In this document: piece by piece, positions 1-11,645 of the stretch
Numbering within the stretch: position 1 is the stretch's first letter
Layout of the letters: each line of letters begins with the position of its first letter
Assembly (NCBI GenBank): GCA_029582155.1
Contig: CM055908.1
Location: 17,111,352 to 17,175,351 of the forward strand
Length of the DNA: 64,000 bases
Source: Panopea generosa
Lineage: Eukaryota; Mollusca; Bivalvia; Adapedonta; Hiatellidae
Direction: 5' to 3'
The notes under the pieces: generated by a model
What the model saw: only the letters and a program-made list of their open reading frames with translations
Told to the model about the DNA's origin: nothing
The model's database searches: none
Position numbers and translations under genes: made by a program

Positions 1-69
1 AATTGAAATAAATTCAGCATTATTTTTTCAGTATTGCCATTTATCAGACAAATTAGTTCACGTGGGTGT

Positions 70-265
70 TTAGTTTATATTAATTTATTTTAGCTCGATT
101 GCGATGAAAGCTCAGAGTTTATATGAACCGCTGTCGCGTCCGCTTCCTGTGTAGAACCAGTACCGAGTGTTGTTTTATGAGAGGCATCGGGTCGAGCTGG
201 GGATCGAATCCGCAACCTCTGGCTTGAGCGGCCAACACTCTATCCATAAGACTACCGCCCCAAGT
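70..265 (-). repeat. tRNA-headed SINE, family D, copy 1
   Basis: Read on the minus strand, this has a Pol III box-B-like GGTTGCGGATTCGATCCC and an upstream A-box-like stretch, followed by a unique body. The same body recurs at 12535-12662, 26085-26200, 40325-40500 and 50845-51000, so it is a dispersed family. It is not a tRNA gene, because the cloverleaf is poor and the tail is long. Confidence 0.6.
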
Positions 266-929
266 GGGTATCAGTCAGACCTCTCTGACTACATATGTAT
301 ACTATCGAAGAAGAACGATTTATAAATACGATTGTAGACAAATGTGTGTGCATTTCTTCTTTTTTTCCAGATTGCAAGTAGTGTATGCGTGCGTGTGTGT
401 TATATGCGGGTGCGATCGCATAACATGCGTATGCTGACTGTGTACACATGCATACGAGTCAGGGATATCCATGTTTGCGTGCATCTGTTGTCCATTTATT
501 TGATGCTTGTGTACGTACACGCGAGTGCTTTCTGTGGGGGTTACGCACAATAATGTGTACATGGCGCACGCGTTTCATAACTTTGTGTAGCTTAGAGAGA
601 AAAAAGGCGAATATAAGTTATTTTACGATAATACTGGTGGAACAATTTTGAAGACAGGTTGATGAAATACAATGAACTTGTGGGAGATTCTCTAGTTTTG
701 CATACTTATATTACAACGATACTGACGTTTATTCCAGTGACTACAAAGTTAATGTGTGGGTTTGTTTCATTGTTAAAAGGAACAATCCGTGTACATTTGT
801 AATATTTAATAAATTAAAATTGGCGACATGGAAATGATTATGGAAGTTAAGCTGGACGGTCATTGCCATACCACAATATCACCAACTTACGGTGTCCCGT
901 TGGGGGCATCGCGGCATATTTATTAAATT
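266..929. other. Non-coding, TG/CA-rich stretch
   Basis: No exon-like segment is visible. 340-560 is rich in alternating TG/CA and CATG words, which opens short frames on both strands. The remainder is ordinary AT-rich sequence. Confidence 0.5.
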
Positions 930-1136
930 AAATAAAGTCGAAACAAAGAAACAACGAAACTACGATGGTGAAAAGTCGAAACTACCATGGTGAAAACGCG
1001 AAACTACGATGGTGAAAAGTCGAAACTACGATGGCGAAAAGTCGAAACAAAATCATTTTTACTTTTCACCATCGTTGTTTCGGCTTTTCACCATCGTAGT
1101 TTCGTTGTTTCGACTTTTCACCATCGTACTTCGAGT
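930..1136. repeat. Foldback of 22-bp tandem units
   Basis: About four direct copies of a 22-bp unit containing ACTACGATGGTGAAAAGTC (about 956-1043) face about three copies in the opposite orientation (about 1064-1136), across a spacer of roughly 20 bp. The block can fold into a long imperfect hairpin. Short open frames here are produced by the repeat. Confidence 0.75.
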
Positions 1137-2397
1137 GTGTTTTGCAGAAGTTGTAATAATTTGTTTCATAGTCAAAGTAAACTGTTTAAGTTTAAATATA
1201 ATTTAAAATCGGCATGTGAGTAGAGCGACAGTGCTCCTGTCATTATGCCCTACATTTAATATACTTTAAATGTTCGGCATATTAGTGTGGGGTAATATAC
1301 GACTTGGTATTTAAATCACATCTAAAAACTTAATTGAAAAAAAAAATAACTGATATAAATTTTACCCAATTATATGTCAGCGAGATATATCATCTTTTAA
1401 CAAGGTTTTCTGTATATTATATTGATTTTGACCCTTTTTTGTCATCCATGACTTTGAGATTCGTCGACGAGGCGAGATTGGTATCTTTTTACCTTATAGT
1501 CTAATGAACACATTTGCCATATATATCGTTTAACCATTGGTTAACACGTATTTAATTTATGTTATAATATAAATCAGAGTGTTAACTCGTTTTTAATAAG
1601 CAGTTATAAGTATATTAAATAAATAAGATATATATATAGTCTACTTAATATATTAAGGACCATGTTACTTATTTCCCATAAATGTTACATTAAAATTGTA
1701 TATGTATCATTCTTAAAAACAAGATTGGACTGAGCTGTTCGGATACTTTATGTCAAAGGAATGCTATAACAAGTATGGGCAATATATTAAAAAAATATAT
1801 TAACCAAAATAAAATTAATTTACATTATTAGATACAAACGCATTTTTAAAAAATAAGTTTTTTACAACTAAATTTATATTTTGATTTTTTTTTTTGTATT
1901 TTTCTTTAAAAGTTCTTATGTGTCGATTTAAGTTTCTTTAACATCAAACTCAATTGTAAAATACTTTCCCAACATTCAGCAGAACTGGACCATCGTCTAC
2001 TGATCTTACATCCGACATCAGATTATTTTCATATTGTCCATATCTATTTACCATATAATCAATTTATTACTCCGATACAAGATAACTTTTTTACTACGCT
2101 TTGTTTTTAACAAAGGACGCGGTTCACGAACATCCCAAAATGGTCCTGTTTAATGTAATCAAATTTAACCAAAATGTTTTGCAAAAGTTGATGTTTTCTA
2201 TTTCACCTAATACTTTATTTAAAATAAAAATATAAATTAGCTTTTCGATTCTACATTTTTCGCTTAATACAATACCATTAAATTGTGCATGTACAGCAAA
2301 AAATGCGATTTCCTACAGTTTAGCCATTTCATGTAAATATATCGTGGTTTTAACAGTGAAGATAGTTTTGCCACAAGGAAATATATAAGTTCGCATA
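1137..2397. other. AT-rich intergenic sequence
   Basis: Nothing gene-like was recognised. The stretch is AT-rich with many short homopolymer runs. Confidence 0.5.
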
Positions 2398-2600
2398 CAC
2401 TGACGAGAAAAAGAAATACTTCATTCTAACTCATTGTACAATAATTTGTTCACAGTGATTCAAAATTAGAAAAGAACTATTCAATTCGCAAATTTCATCA
2501 TTTAAGAGAATTGATGGTTCATTAGACAGCATTTCATGGTCGCACTATGCTTCAAATTTCGAATTTCAAAAGACTGTTCAGAGCAATTTCACTGACACAA

Positions 2601-3971
2601 TCAGTAGCGCGTGTGGCCACCTCTACTGGCAGCAAGACGTCGCCCCGTGGAACCGCACCAGTTACGTAGCAGATACCGTGGGATTTTGGCCCACTCTTGG
2701 TGATGCGCTACTGTCAGTTCCTGGACGTTGGCAGGCTGCGGTTGACGTTGACTTAACCGCCGTCCAAGGTAATCCCATGTGTGTTCAGTCGGATTGCAGT
2801 CAGGTGAACACGCCAGCCAAGGCAAGACGTCAATGAAAAGTTCCTGGTGACACGTGCAACGTTAGGTGAGGCGTTGTCATGCTGGAAGACCAGTATTTGA
2901 CGTTGACGGAACATAGGGACAACCACAGGACGTAATATCTGGTTGATGTAACGCCTAGATGTGAGATTACCTTGAAACACGACGAGTTGGGACGTAAACT
3001 TATGGTTGATGGCTGCCCAGACCGTAACTCCACTCCCACCGTAACGGTTGTGCTGTAGAACGCAATTGTTAGCGTAGCGTTCATGACGTCGTCTGTAGAC
3101 ACGGATACACCCCGTCCAACGTCTACGTAACCAGCGCTTTTTCGGCGCTAACTACACACGATAAACGTTATTTCCTGTTATTTTTGTGCACGCGGTTGGG
3201 CAGTGAGGTAAGGCAATCTCGTTATTTCCATATAATTATTTCGTTTACAAATTAAAGATATAGCCGATACGAGCGGCATTGTATTTAAGTTTTAAGCGGG
3301 CATGTGTTTTTGAATGGGAACATGGCCGTTTCCTCAAACATTCGAGAAAAGTCATTTACAGGTCCATTTGTTACTTCGGAAGCATTGCTGGAACTACTTT
3401 TAGGGTTTTACATTTGTTTTTTATATCAATTTACCAAATTATGTCAGTAAAAAAATACAAGTTGAGGTAGTTGGTGTGTAGTAACTTAGACGTTGGACGG
3501 GGAGGGATACGTCCGTCGGCGTTCGACAAGTTGAAAAGTGACTCGTCACTAAACACTACGTTCTGCAAACGCTGACAGCGATGGTTGCGGGCCCAAATAA
3601 CACGTTGGCGACAGTGACGTAAGAATTAGACCGCGATATGGCATGCGGCAGCTAATTCCCCGTTCTCTAAGCTGATTTCTGACTGTATGTCGACTTACAG
3701 TGCGTCCACGGTTACCTACAACTCAATGTGACGTGGATTCAGCCGTCAGAAATCTGTCACGCAGATGGCGTTGACGTATATAATCATCCTGCCGTACTGA
3801 CGTTACACGCAGTTTACCTGAACGCGGCCTATCGACAAACGTTCCTGTGTGTTTGACAAATTCAAGCATGGCCAAAACTCGGACCCTCGGATTTAACAAT
3901 GAGCTGAATAAAATCGTACGAGTTCCTGTTGGTTGGAATTGTCGGTCAGAGTACATGTCCATTTCTGACAT
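2601..3971 (-). pseudogene. Tc1-like transposase pseudogene
   Basis: The N-terminal part (3971 down to about 3720) has the helix-turn-helix type region with DRPRSGKLRVTSVRQDDYI. The middle has SDES (first catalytic Asp) near 3540. The C-terminal part has QHDNASPN (second Asp) and CSPDCNPTEH (SPD.NP.EH signature with the third acidic residue), ending in RGGHTRY before the stop at 2601-2603. Known family role: cut-and-paste transposition by a DDE/D nuclease. The reading frame is broken by an in-frame stop near 3723, a frameshift near 2830-2870 and the 396-bp insertion at 3109-3504. Catalytic residues are still recognisable across the fragments, so decay is moderate. Confidence 0.85.
3109..3504. 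mobile_element. Nested non-autonomous transposon with 6-bp target duplication
   Basis: The insert has near-identical terminal inverted repeats (shared core CCCCGTCCAACGTCTA, about 23 bp per side). It is flanked by direct GGATAC copies at 3103-3108 and 3505-3510. Taking out the insert and one GGATAC copy rejoins the host transposase frame at the DGR..VYR junction, which supports the exact boundaries. It encodes no transposase. The superfamily was not identified; a 6-bp duplication is not diagnostic. Confidence 0.8.
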
Positions 3972-4345
3972 TTCCCCCCAAATTTAAACTATGTAACGAA
4001 AATAACGTCAATTTTCGATGAGGCGTTTCTTTATCTCGTCAGTGTATACTCCGAGTGTAATTATCAGAATATATATCTTTGTGTACGACAAAATTGGAGT
4101 GTGTGTGTGGATGGATGAGCGTTTTCCTTAATTTCAACAATCTTTGGAGTCATTCTATGAATAAAAACACATGATATTTAAAAACAAACTACACATATTT
4201 TAAAAAAAAAATATATTTAATACGAAAACAACAAAATATAATTTTGAAGGAAACGCATTTTTTTGGAGTTTTTGGCAGGTATAACGTATGCAGATCGTGT
4301 GTATCTATCGTGAATAAAATGGCTTCCATGCTTAGAAGTGTTGTA

Positions 4346-4583
4346 CACTGACCGGAACAGCTAACCCGACACCTGACATTTTCTGTATCTGACATTTTAT
4401 GTATTTTTTATCAAAAAATATCAAAGCGACTCCCGTGAAATTTGGACTTGAATAAGAACGAACGTTTACTGAAACATACTTAATTACCTGTTAATGCCAT
4501 ATACAGACTCCAATAGCGCTATTCCATATTTTGACAAAGATATGGTAAATACAAAAGTGGCGGGTTAGCTGTACCGTTCAGTA
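4346..4583. mobile_element. TA-flanked MITE, family M1 copy 1
   Basis: The left end CACTGACCGGAACAGCTAAC and the right end, read inward, TACTGAACGGTACAGCTAAC form inverted repeats bordered by TA. The interior (a GAAATTTGGACTTGA segment and a TTTTGTATTTACCATATC segment) is shared with the copy at 27772-27989. It is non-coding, about 238 bp, and probably a Tc1/mariner-mobilised MITE. Confidence 0.75.
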
Positions 4584-5074
4584 TACAAACTGTGAATTAA
4601 GACTGCTATAATATGGCTAGAGAACACTCAACTATGTTGTGTCTACCTTAATCTGCATTTACAACTTGCTGCAAATTATCTCATTTTGACAGAAATTTAA
4701 TTCTTGAATACGAGACTTCGCGAGATCTTCCGTAAATACTTTTTCTAAAATTGGAATGTCAATAACCTTGCTTTATACAAATTCCTGTTTGCGTGTACAG
4801 ACATTGTCGTCGAACACAGTGTTCCATTAAGTAATTTGTGCCACATTTCTAATTACAGCATTACCATAATTTACACTTACAACGTATGTTTATCAATTTG
4901 GAGGTAATAATCTTAAAATATTACTTTCTGAAACTTTAAAATTAAGCAGTATTAACAGTTTTTTTTATGAAACTCTTGTTATCAACTTTGATTTGAAAAA
5001 TATAAATTGATTTGTTTCTATCGTCTATAACTTTAAAAATTATTTAAAACAATGTTACATTTTTTCTGAACTGG

Positions 5075-5314
5075 ATGACCTCAATTGTGTTGACTATACA
5101 TGATACATTCAACAAATTACCAAAGTATAAAAAATTAGAAAAGCCAGAGCTGCCGGTTGGCGACGCTCTCGACTTTTGGATGGTTGTCACAAAATGCCTA
5201 TTTTTACGACACCTGTTCCAAGGCTTGTCAGATGACAGAATATTGGACTATAATAAAACGACACCTGTACTGCACCTAACGACTAATAGCTACTGGAATA
5301 AGAACACCCTATAA
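5075..5314 (+). pseudogene. Possible hAT transposase C-terminal remnant
   Basis: An 79-codon open frame includes KLEKPELPVGDALDFW followed about eight residues later by LRHLFQGLS. This loosely resembles the hAT dimerisation region (leucine/proline run, then L-x-W-W, then an FP-x-L-like segment). No complete domain, exon borders or partner frame is visible, and the resemblance could be chance. If real, it is a decayed fragment. Confidence 0.25.
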
Positions 5315-5527
5315 GACTTTAACCTAACTTTATAAATTTAAAAAGGGACACAACTCAAACAAAAAAATACAATTCAGGGTTACTATGGCGTTCGTCTCTT
5401 TGAGGTTCTACTTAGAAATGATCATAACTATTTACTTCCAATTAAATCCAATGTATATTTTCCGAGACATTAACTTGCTAAAGTAATTGAATAAAAAAAA
5501 ATATAAGTATTTAATGGGAAATAATTC

Positions 5528-5848
5528 TGCCTAGTTCTGCTGTTGTTATTGTTTAGCGTCGCTTTCAACAATTGTTCAGTCATATCGCGACGGTGTCTAC
5601 TTGAGACAGTATTCTGAGCGCTGTCACACTGGAGTATCATGCCGCAGACAAATGGTATGATACCCCACCCAGTCACATTATACTGACACCGGGCCGACCA
5701 GACCTAGAACTCTCCTTTAAATGCTGAACGTCAAGCGAGGAAGTTTCTAGTACCATTTTAAAGTCTTTGGTATGACCCGGCCGGGGTACGAACCTACGAC
5801 CTTCCGCATGCGAGGCGGACGCTCTACCACTAGACCACGCCGCGGTCT
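5528..5848 (-). repeat. tRNA-headed SINE, family A, copy 1
   Basis: On the minus strand the head begins with a CCGCGGCGTGGTCTAGTGG-type A-box region and a GGTTCGTACCCC-type B box. A body follows that includes ATAATGTGACTGGGTGGGG. The tail ends with GACGCTAAACAATA. The full-length plus-strand relative is at 12662-12985. Confidence 0.75.
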
Positions 5849-7636
5849 GCTAGTTTTGCTCTAAATGTTGAAATGTTTCACTGATGTACGACAAGTGGTT
5901 TTATTACAGGAGTTATCCTTCGGACTTTATTTGATTTGTACGTGATTCGACATTCTTTACACATGCATAAAAAACAGAAAAAATGAATTTAAACCTTTTA
6001 ATTCCAATCCTGATGATTATATTTAATTGAAAGTGAATAAAAAAACAAAACAAAAATAACTATACGCTTCAAAGTAAACGCGTAAGAATACATCACCTCT
6101 GTCCTGGTTGACATCAAATTCTCTAGATCTAATATCCAATAATATCGTAGCGGCTATTGTTTCCATTATCAGATTTATGGTAAAATGACGAAATATATTG
6201 ACACTGACGTCATTGTTTAGTTTTTGTCTGCACGCTTGTTTTCCAAAAATGTGTCAGTATTTACGAAGGTCATATAAATTCACACTCATTGATGGAGAAT
6301 CCGAATTTGGAACGTTTTAAATTACTTTTACGTCCAAGGTTTGTGTATTTACATGGTCTCACGATCGTCTTCTTCTGAACTTCAACTAGATCTACATGTA
6401 CATGTTTTTATTTAATTTTCCTGTGAATTTTTTTGTCAACGACTAGCATTCACGTTCGGTAAACCAGGGTTGTGTTCAATGGTACACTATACATCTCAAA
6501 TCTGAACATTTTATGACCTACTTCATTGTTTCTCAAAACAACTTATGGTCTGATTGTGACACCTGGTTAAATCGCTGAACCAAAGAAATCTATAAAACAA
6601 TAAACCGAAGAAAACAGCTAGGACCAGATCTAACATTTGTTTTCGTTGTGTTTTATTATTGAAAAAACGCGTGGAACCGATGTGAACGTCATTTAAGTTC
6701 GTATATTGTTAAACCGACCATCAAAATGTCGATGCTTCTTTGTTTACGCGAGAAACGTAAAAGTAGTCCGGTTCCAGGGTTTTATCGAAAAATAAGTCTT
6801 TTAAAAAATTGACGTTGTCCAATGAAAATGCTTTAAATACATATATGATAATGAGATTGGAATTATTGAAATGTAAAACTTTAATCAAAAGTGTTCTAAC
6901 TCAAATAGAGCCCATATTATAAAGCTACCTGAAATCTAACCATATTATCTCACCTGTTCCCACGAGTCTCTCTAATAAAGTTCACACACAAGAGAAACTT
7001 CACTGATGCACCACTAGTTGTTACAGAGATATGAGCATATTCTACAAAATTTAGAATTGTTTTAAGTATAAACGTGACCACATAACTAATTCTACATAAA
7101 TTTAAAAACAGTCCCATTGAATCCCCTTTATGGAAGATGAATGTAGTTTTATTGATGTATGGCTCGGACTGAGAAGAACCTGCTAAAAGCCTAAACCAAA
7201 CGCCAACGCCGCAAATATGCGTTACCTTATTTTGTCACATGTCCATTCAAATATGCACATTATGGTGCCTCAACCATTTACAAGAATAAAGTGTCTTTTC
7301 TTCAGAATTACTGTTAAGTGAAAATTTATCAAACAAGAGGATCACATTGACTCTAAACAGCTCATGTTCGATAGAGGATACAATGCAAAGCAATGCAACT
7401 TTCGATAATGCAAGGGGAATAACTCAAACATTTGAATTTGGTCAGCTGATATATTATGATGAAACTACTATGAGTCTTAAAATTGCCAGTGCTAGAGTGC
7501 ACACAATGTCAAATAAAGCAAAAGTTCATGATTCAAGGGCCACAACTCCGACATTAATTACCCAATTTGACCAATTAATAAAAAATACTGAATGACTGGC
7601 GTACAGCTATAGATAAAAATGAAATCGTTTGTACAC
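5849..7636. other. Intergenic, no gene recognised
   Basis: AT-rich sequence. An 82-codon open frame at 7347-7595 has no recognisable domain and no credible splice context, and is not called. Confidence 0.45.
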
Positions 7637-8295
7637 TATATCATGTCCAAGGTTTTAGACTTTGTTTACCATGCCGTATTTGTAAAAAAAATGGAAATGT
7701 ACACGTTGAACAGAATGGTTAAATGGTTTTCTCCATATTTAGAAAATAAAACTCATTATAATCAGGTTTCTGGTATAACTTCAGAATTCCGCATAGTACA
7801 AGCTGGTGTAACTCAGGGCTTTGCCTTAGGCCCCTTTTATTTTCAATATTAATAAATGACTTGATATTATCTGTGCAAATACTGTCGTTGGTATGTTTGC
7901 AAACGATACTAGCCTCTCAGTTTTAAATAATTCTCTTTCAAATGTTATTAAATACTTAACATCGGATCTTGATCATGTTGATGCATGGCGTGTAGCTAGT
8001 CACATGTCCATCAATGCAGTAAAGTCTAAAGTAATGTATATATTTTCAAAAAGTTAACCGCATATGTAATGACTCAACAAATTCATTACAAAAATGAAGC
8101 TACTAACATGAGTAAACGTGAAAAATAACGGAGTTAAGATTGATAATACGCTGTCTTGGCATACACAAGTCAACAATGTTATAAAGAAATGTTATTCATT
8201 ACTTTATCTTCTCTCTCGAATCAAAGTATTTCTTTCTTTACCAATGCGTTATGTTGTACTTTGTAAATATGTTGAGGGCCTCATGGAAGATTAAT
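7637..8295 (+). pseudogene. Non-LTR retrotransposon reverse transcriptase fragment
   Basis: Translation across three frames gives the order expected for a Jockey/CR1-type reverse transcriptase. There is a VLDFVYHAVFVKKMEMY segment (cf. K-A-F-D-x-V-x-H), then YLENKTHYNQV, then VTQGFALGP (cf. G-V-P-Q-G-S-x-L-G-P) and LINDL. Next comes FANDT in place of the catalytic F-A-D-D, then MSINAVKSKVM, then GVKIDNTLSWHTQV. At least two frameshifts and stops break it, and the catalytic Asp pair is degraded. No endonuclease domain or 5' end was found. It is a truncated dead LINE copy. Confidence 0.8.
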
Positions 8296-8439
8296 TTATT
8301 CAAATGTGTTCTCTCGTTAATAAAAATCTTTATTATAATCATTATCGTGCTCGTAAATTTATGAAAGTTTGGAATCATTTCGGTTAAAACTGGAAGACGA
8401 GTTATCTAAAGGACAGAAAGACGGATTGACGGCCTGGTG

Positions 8440-9060
8440 GTGACACGTGTGACAGCTTCGATCCCAGGGACCCGGTTTCCACAAATCTTTCAGACATTAC
8501 TACATGTAAATCTTTGAACACTGAACTTTGAAAAGTTTGCTTTTAAATGTGCTTATAAGTCGTGTGGCGAGAGACATTTTGTGGTCGAATCTGACTGGTT
8601 TAAGACCTTGACCGATACCTAATGGTTATGTAACTGCTGGCGAAGTTTGACTAAGATTCAATGTAAATGGGGATGGTATCGAGTCTACAACATTTGTCCT
8701 ATATAACTATATTATATGTAAAACAATAGCCAATGTGGCGATCGCAAATTTGAGGTAAATTTGACCCCAGGGACGCAACTTTAACAAACAATTCGGGGGA
8801 CCTCTATGCAATGTTAACTGTTAAATATCTATGGTCTATGCTTTAAACTTTCAGAGAAAGAGTCTTTAAAATTGTGCTTAAATGTGCTGATAAGCCGTGT
8901 GGCGGGGGTATGGTAGTCAAATCTAACTAGTTCAACAATATGTCCGACATCGTGTAGTTACAGATGTATATGATAACAGTTCTTACTCTACAAGTTTTGC
9001 TAAGATTTAATGAAAATCAAGAAGACCAAATATCAATATCCCCAGTATAGTTTTTTTTAG
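8440..9060. repeat. Degenerate duplicated repeat, about 335-bp spacing
   Basis: Similar segments containing CGTGTGGCG and AATCT(G/A)ACT(G/A)GTT recur near 8560 and 8895. They are followed by matching GCTAAGATT-type segments. This looks like an old tandem duplication or repeated consensus of a dispersed element. Confidence 0.5.
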
Positions 9061-9069
9061 ATGTTCGGA

Positions 9070-9665
9070 GTTTCTTAAATCACTGAAAAGTCACTTCTTG
9101 GGCACTATGCTTTGAGATATGCATCGCAAACGAGTTTCGTAATTTTTGCTAATTGTTTCCATTGTAACTGAACGAATATTGAAAATGAATACTCCCTCAT
9201 AGAAAAAAGGACTACTATACCAAGTGTACAAAGTTTCGTGATATTACTTTGAAAAGTTTGTTTTGGAGTTCCGGAAAAGATGAATTTTGCAATTTTGCAA
9301 ATTGTTTCCATGGGTACAGAAACGATATTGAAAATGAAAATGCTCTCACACCAAAAGTTCTCCTACGCCACTAGGTTTATAGGTGAATAAAGTTTGCGAA
9401 GTTAACTTCGATCGATTTTTGGAGCTGTGCTCCGAAAGAGTAAATTTTGTAATTTTCACTATTTGTTTTCATAGTAACAGAACAAATATTGAAAATGAAA
9501 ACTCCACAGCAAAAGGTACTACCAGGCTGACATGTGTACAAAGTTTCGTGTAGTAACTTTAAGTTTTTGAAGTTTGTGTTCCAGAAACATCAAATTTTGT
9601 AATTTTGACCATATGTTTCCATGGCAACAGAAAAAATATTGAAAATGAAACCTCCAATAGCATTT
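9070..9665. repeat. Degenerate tandem repeat, about 150-160 bp x 4
   Basis: The motif TGTTTCCATGG.AACAGAA followed by ATATTGAAAATGAAA appears near 9153, 9302, 9464 and 9613, each time after GTACAAAGTTTCGTG-like and TTTTGTAATTTT-like segments. Copies are diverged. No coding sense is seen. Confidence 0.7.
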
Positions 9666-9699
9666 TTATAGCACCACTAGACCACTAAGTCCAAGTGTA

Positions 9700-11645
9700 C
9701 GTGGTGAAAGTTGTCGGAGACAAAAACACAAATACCACTTACTGGGCCCCATTGGACCCTAGTCCCTTTATTGAAACCCCTATTCATAGGAATCAAACCC
9801 GTGTGGTTCCGGATAAGAAAAGAATAGAATCACTGTCGATCTCTGCAGAGGGGTATGAATCCTCCAAATAGGTGTTCTGTTCATTTTATCTTTTTGGCGT
9901 GTTCATGACTGTGGTAAAACTACATACTCATGTGTGTTTCCATACGAGTGACGGCAAGGATAGGATCACTGTGGCTCATGAATGTCATAACAAAAGGCCC
10001 AAGAGGGCCTGAGGATACTCTACTGACTCATAATGGCCATAGCACTTTTTGAAATTCTACAACATTTACTCTTTGGGAGGTCGCCTTAACAGCTTATGGA
10101 TGAATACCTTCACCACACCAATATTGAAAAAAAAATTAATTGCTATGAAAAGGAATAACTTTAAAAATCCATACCATTCCATCTGTAAAAAAAATATAGT
10201 CCCCTGTGCAGAACCTTTATACAACCCAGTCCCTTAATTTGTCAGAACTTCAATCACCCACTCTAAAGTGATTTGTTATTAGCAGAAATGATCAAAAGTT
10301 TCAAAAAGTTTTTTGTACACATGGAAGAAAAATGAAAACATTCAGTTTTCCCTATAATATTTCTTTGTAAAAGTCATATTACAGGGCCCTAATATATCCC
10401 ACCCCTTGATATGCTTCAATCCATGCTGATGTAAGGATAATCTATATCAAATATGAACTAGTTCGACTGAAAGGTTATCGAGAGGAAATTTGTGAAAATT
10501 CCCAATTTCAACCTTATTGTCCCATCCATGTCCTGGCCCCATATGGAAATTCAATCCTCTTTATTGAAAGAATCAATTTTTTTGTTACTGGACAATGCTT
10601 TAGATCTCAAACTGAATAACATATTTACCCAAATGGCCAAAAAAATGAGAATTTTCCATTTTCTCATAGTACTGATTCCTATGTAAATCTCAAAGACTCC
10701 TCACAGGGCCTCTATACATCTCAGTGTCCATTGATTTGTACAAACTTTAAAACCCATACTCATTGGGATTATCCATATCAAATATGAACATATTTGACTG
10801 AACGGTTGTTGAGAAGATTTTTGAAAATTGTCTACTTTAACCCTTTTTTTACCCACCCTGGCCCTTATGGAAAGTCAATTCTCCTTAATGAGCCAAATCT
10901 TATTTCCTATGACTAGATGATACTTCGGAACTCAAATTGAATAATAATTTTGCCTAAATAGATGAAAAAAATAGAATTTTCTGTTTTCCCATAGTACTCT
11001 ATGTAAAATTCTAAGTACCCTTACAGGGCCCCTATGAATTTTAGCCCCTAAATCGTTATCTGCAATCAAACTCCTAGGGATAATTTATGCCAAATATTAA
11101 CTAATCTGACACACAGGTTCTTAAGATAACGATTTTTGTAATTCCCAATGTTTACCCTTTTGGGGCCCCTCCTGACCACTTAAGACAGTGAAAACCAGTC
11201 ATTTTTAGAAATCTGAACCTCCTTCACCAAACAATGCTTCTGTAAGATATAGGCAAAATTATTACCATTTTATAAAAAAACAAAAATTTTATTTATTATA
11301 ATGACGTGTCCCCTAATTGAACCCTAGGGACCATACACCATTTGAACAAATCTAACAAAACTATAGTTGGTTATCATTACTACATAAACACTTTGAAAAT
11401 ATCTTCAAGTCATTCATGAGAATAAGATTTAGACTATTTTTAGTAAGGGCGGTCATCTTGAATTTCAGATCGAAAAGAAAATCTTCTGTATAGTCTCCTA
11501 TGCAATAGAAACATCCATGTGAAGTGTCAGTTTAATTGGCTTTGTGGTTTCCGAGAAAGTGCTGTTAACAGACGCCAGATGACAGAAGACGGATGACGGA
11601 CAATGCACCATAACATAAGCCGTTCTGGCCTTTGGCCAGTAGAGC
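9700..11645. repeat. Block of degenerate ~300-bp repeats with hairpin terminus
   Basis: Segments such as ATATGGAAATTCAATCCTC, CAAATATGAAC and ACAGGGCCCCTATG return about every 300 bp between 10030 and 11170. The block ends near 11645 with a short hairpin (CTGGCC-TTT-GGCCAG) followed by TAGAGCTAAAA. A hairpin a few bases before CTAA is reminiscent of a Helitron 3' end, but no 5' TC end or Rep/helicase coding is present, so the class is open. Confidence 0.55.

Larger units (their letters stand above)
2398..4044 (-). mobile_element. Tc1/mariner-type transposon, interrupted and decayed
   Basis: Terminal inverted repeats CACTGACGAGAAAAAGAAA (left) and, read inward, CACTGACGAGATAAAGAAA (right) are each bordered by a TA dinucleotide, the classic Tc1/mariner target site. 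The minus strand carries a Tc1-like transposase (2601-3971). Without the nested insertion at 3109-3504 and its duplicated target, the element would be about 1.25 kb, normal for a compact Tc1-like transposon. It is not autonomous, since the coding region is frameshifted and interrupted. Confidence 0.85.
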
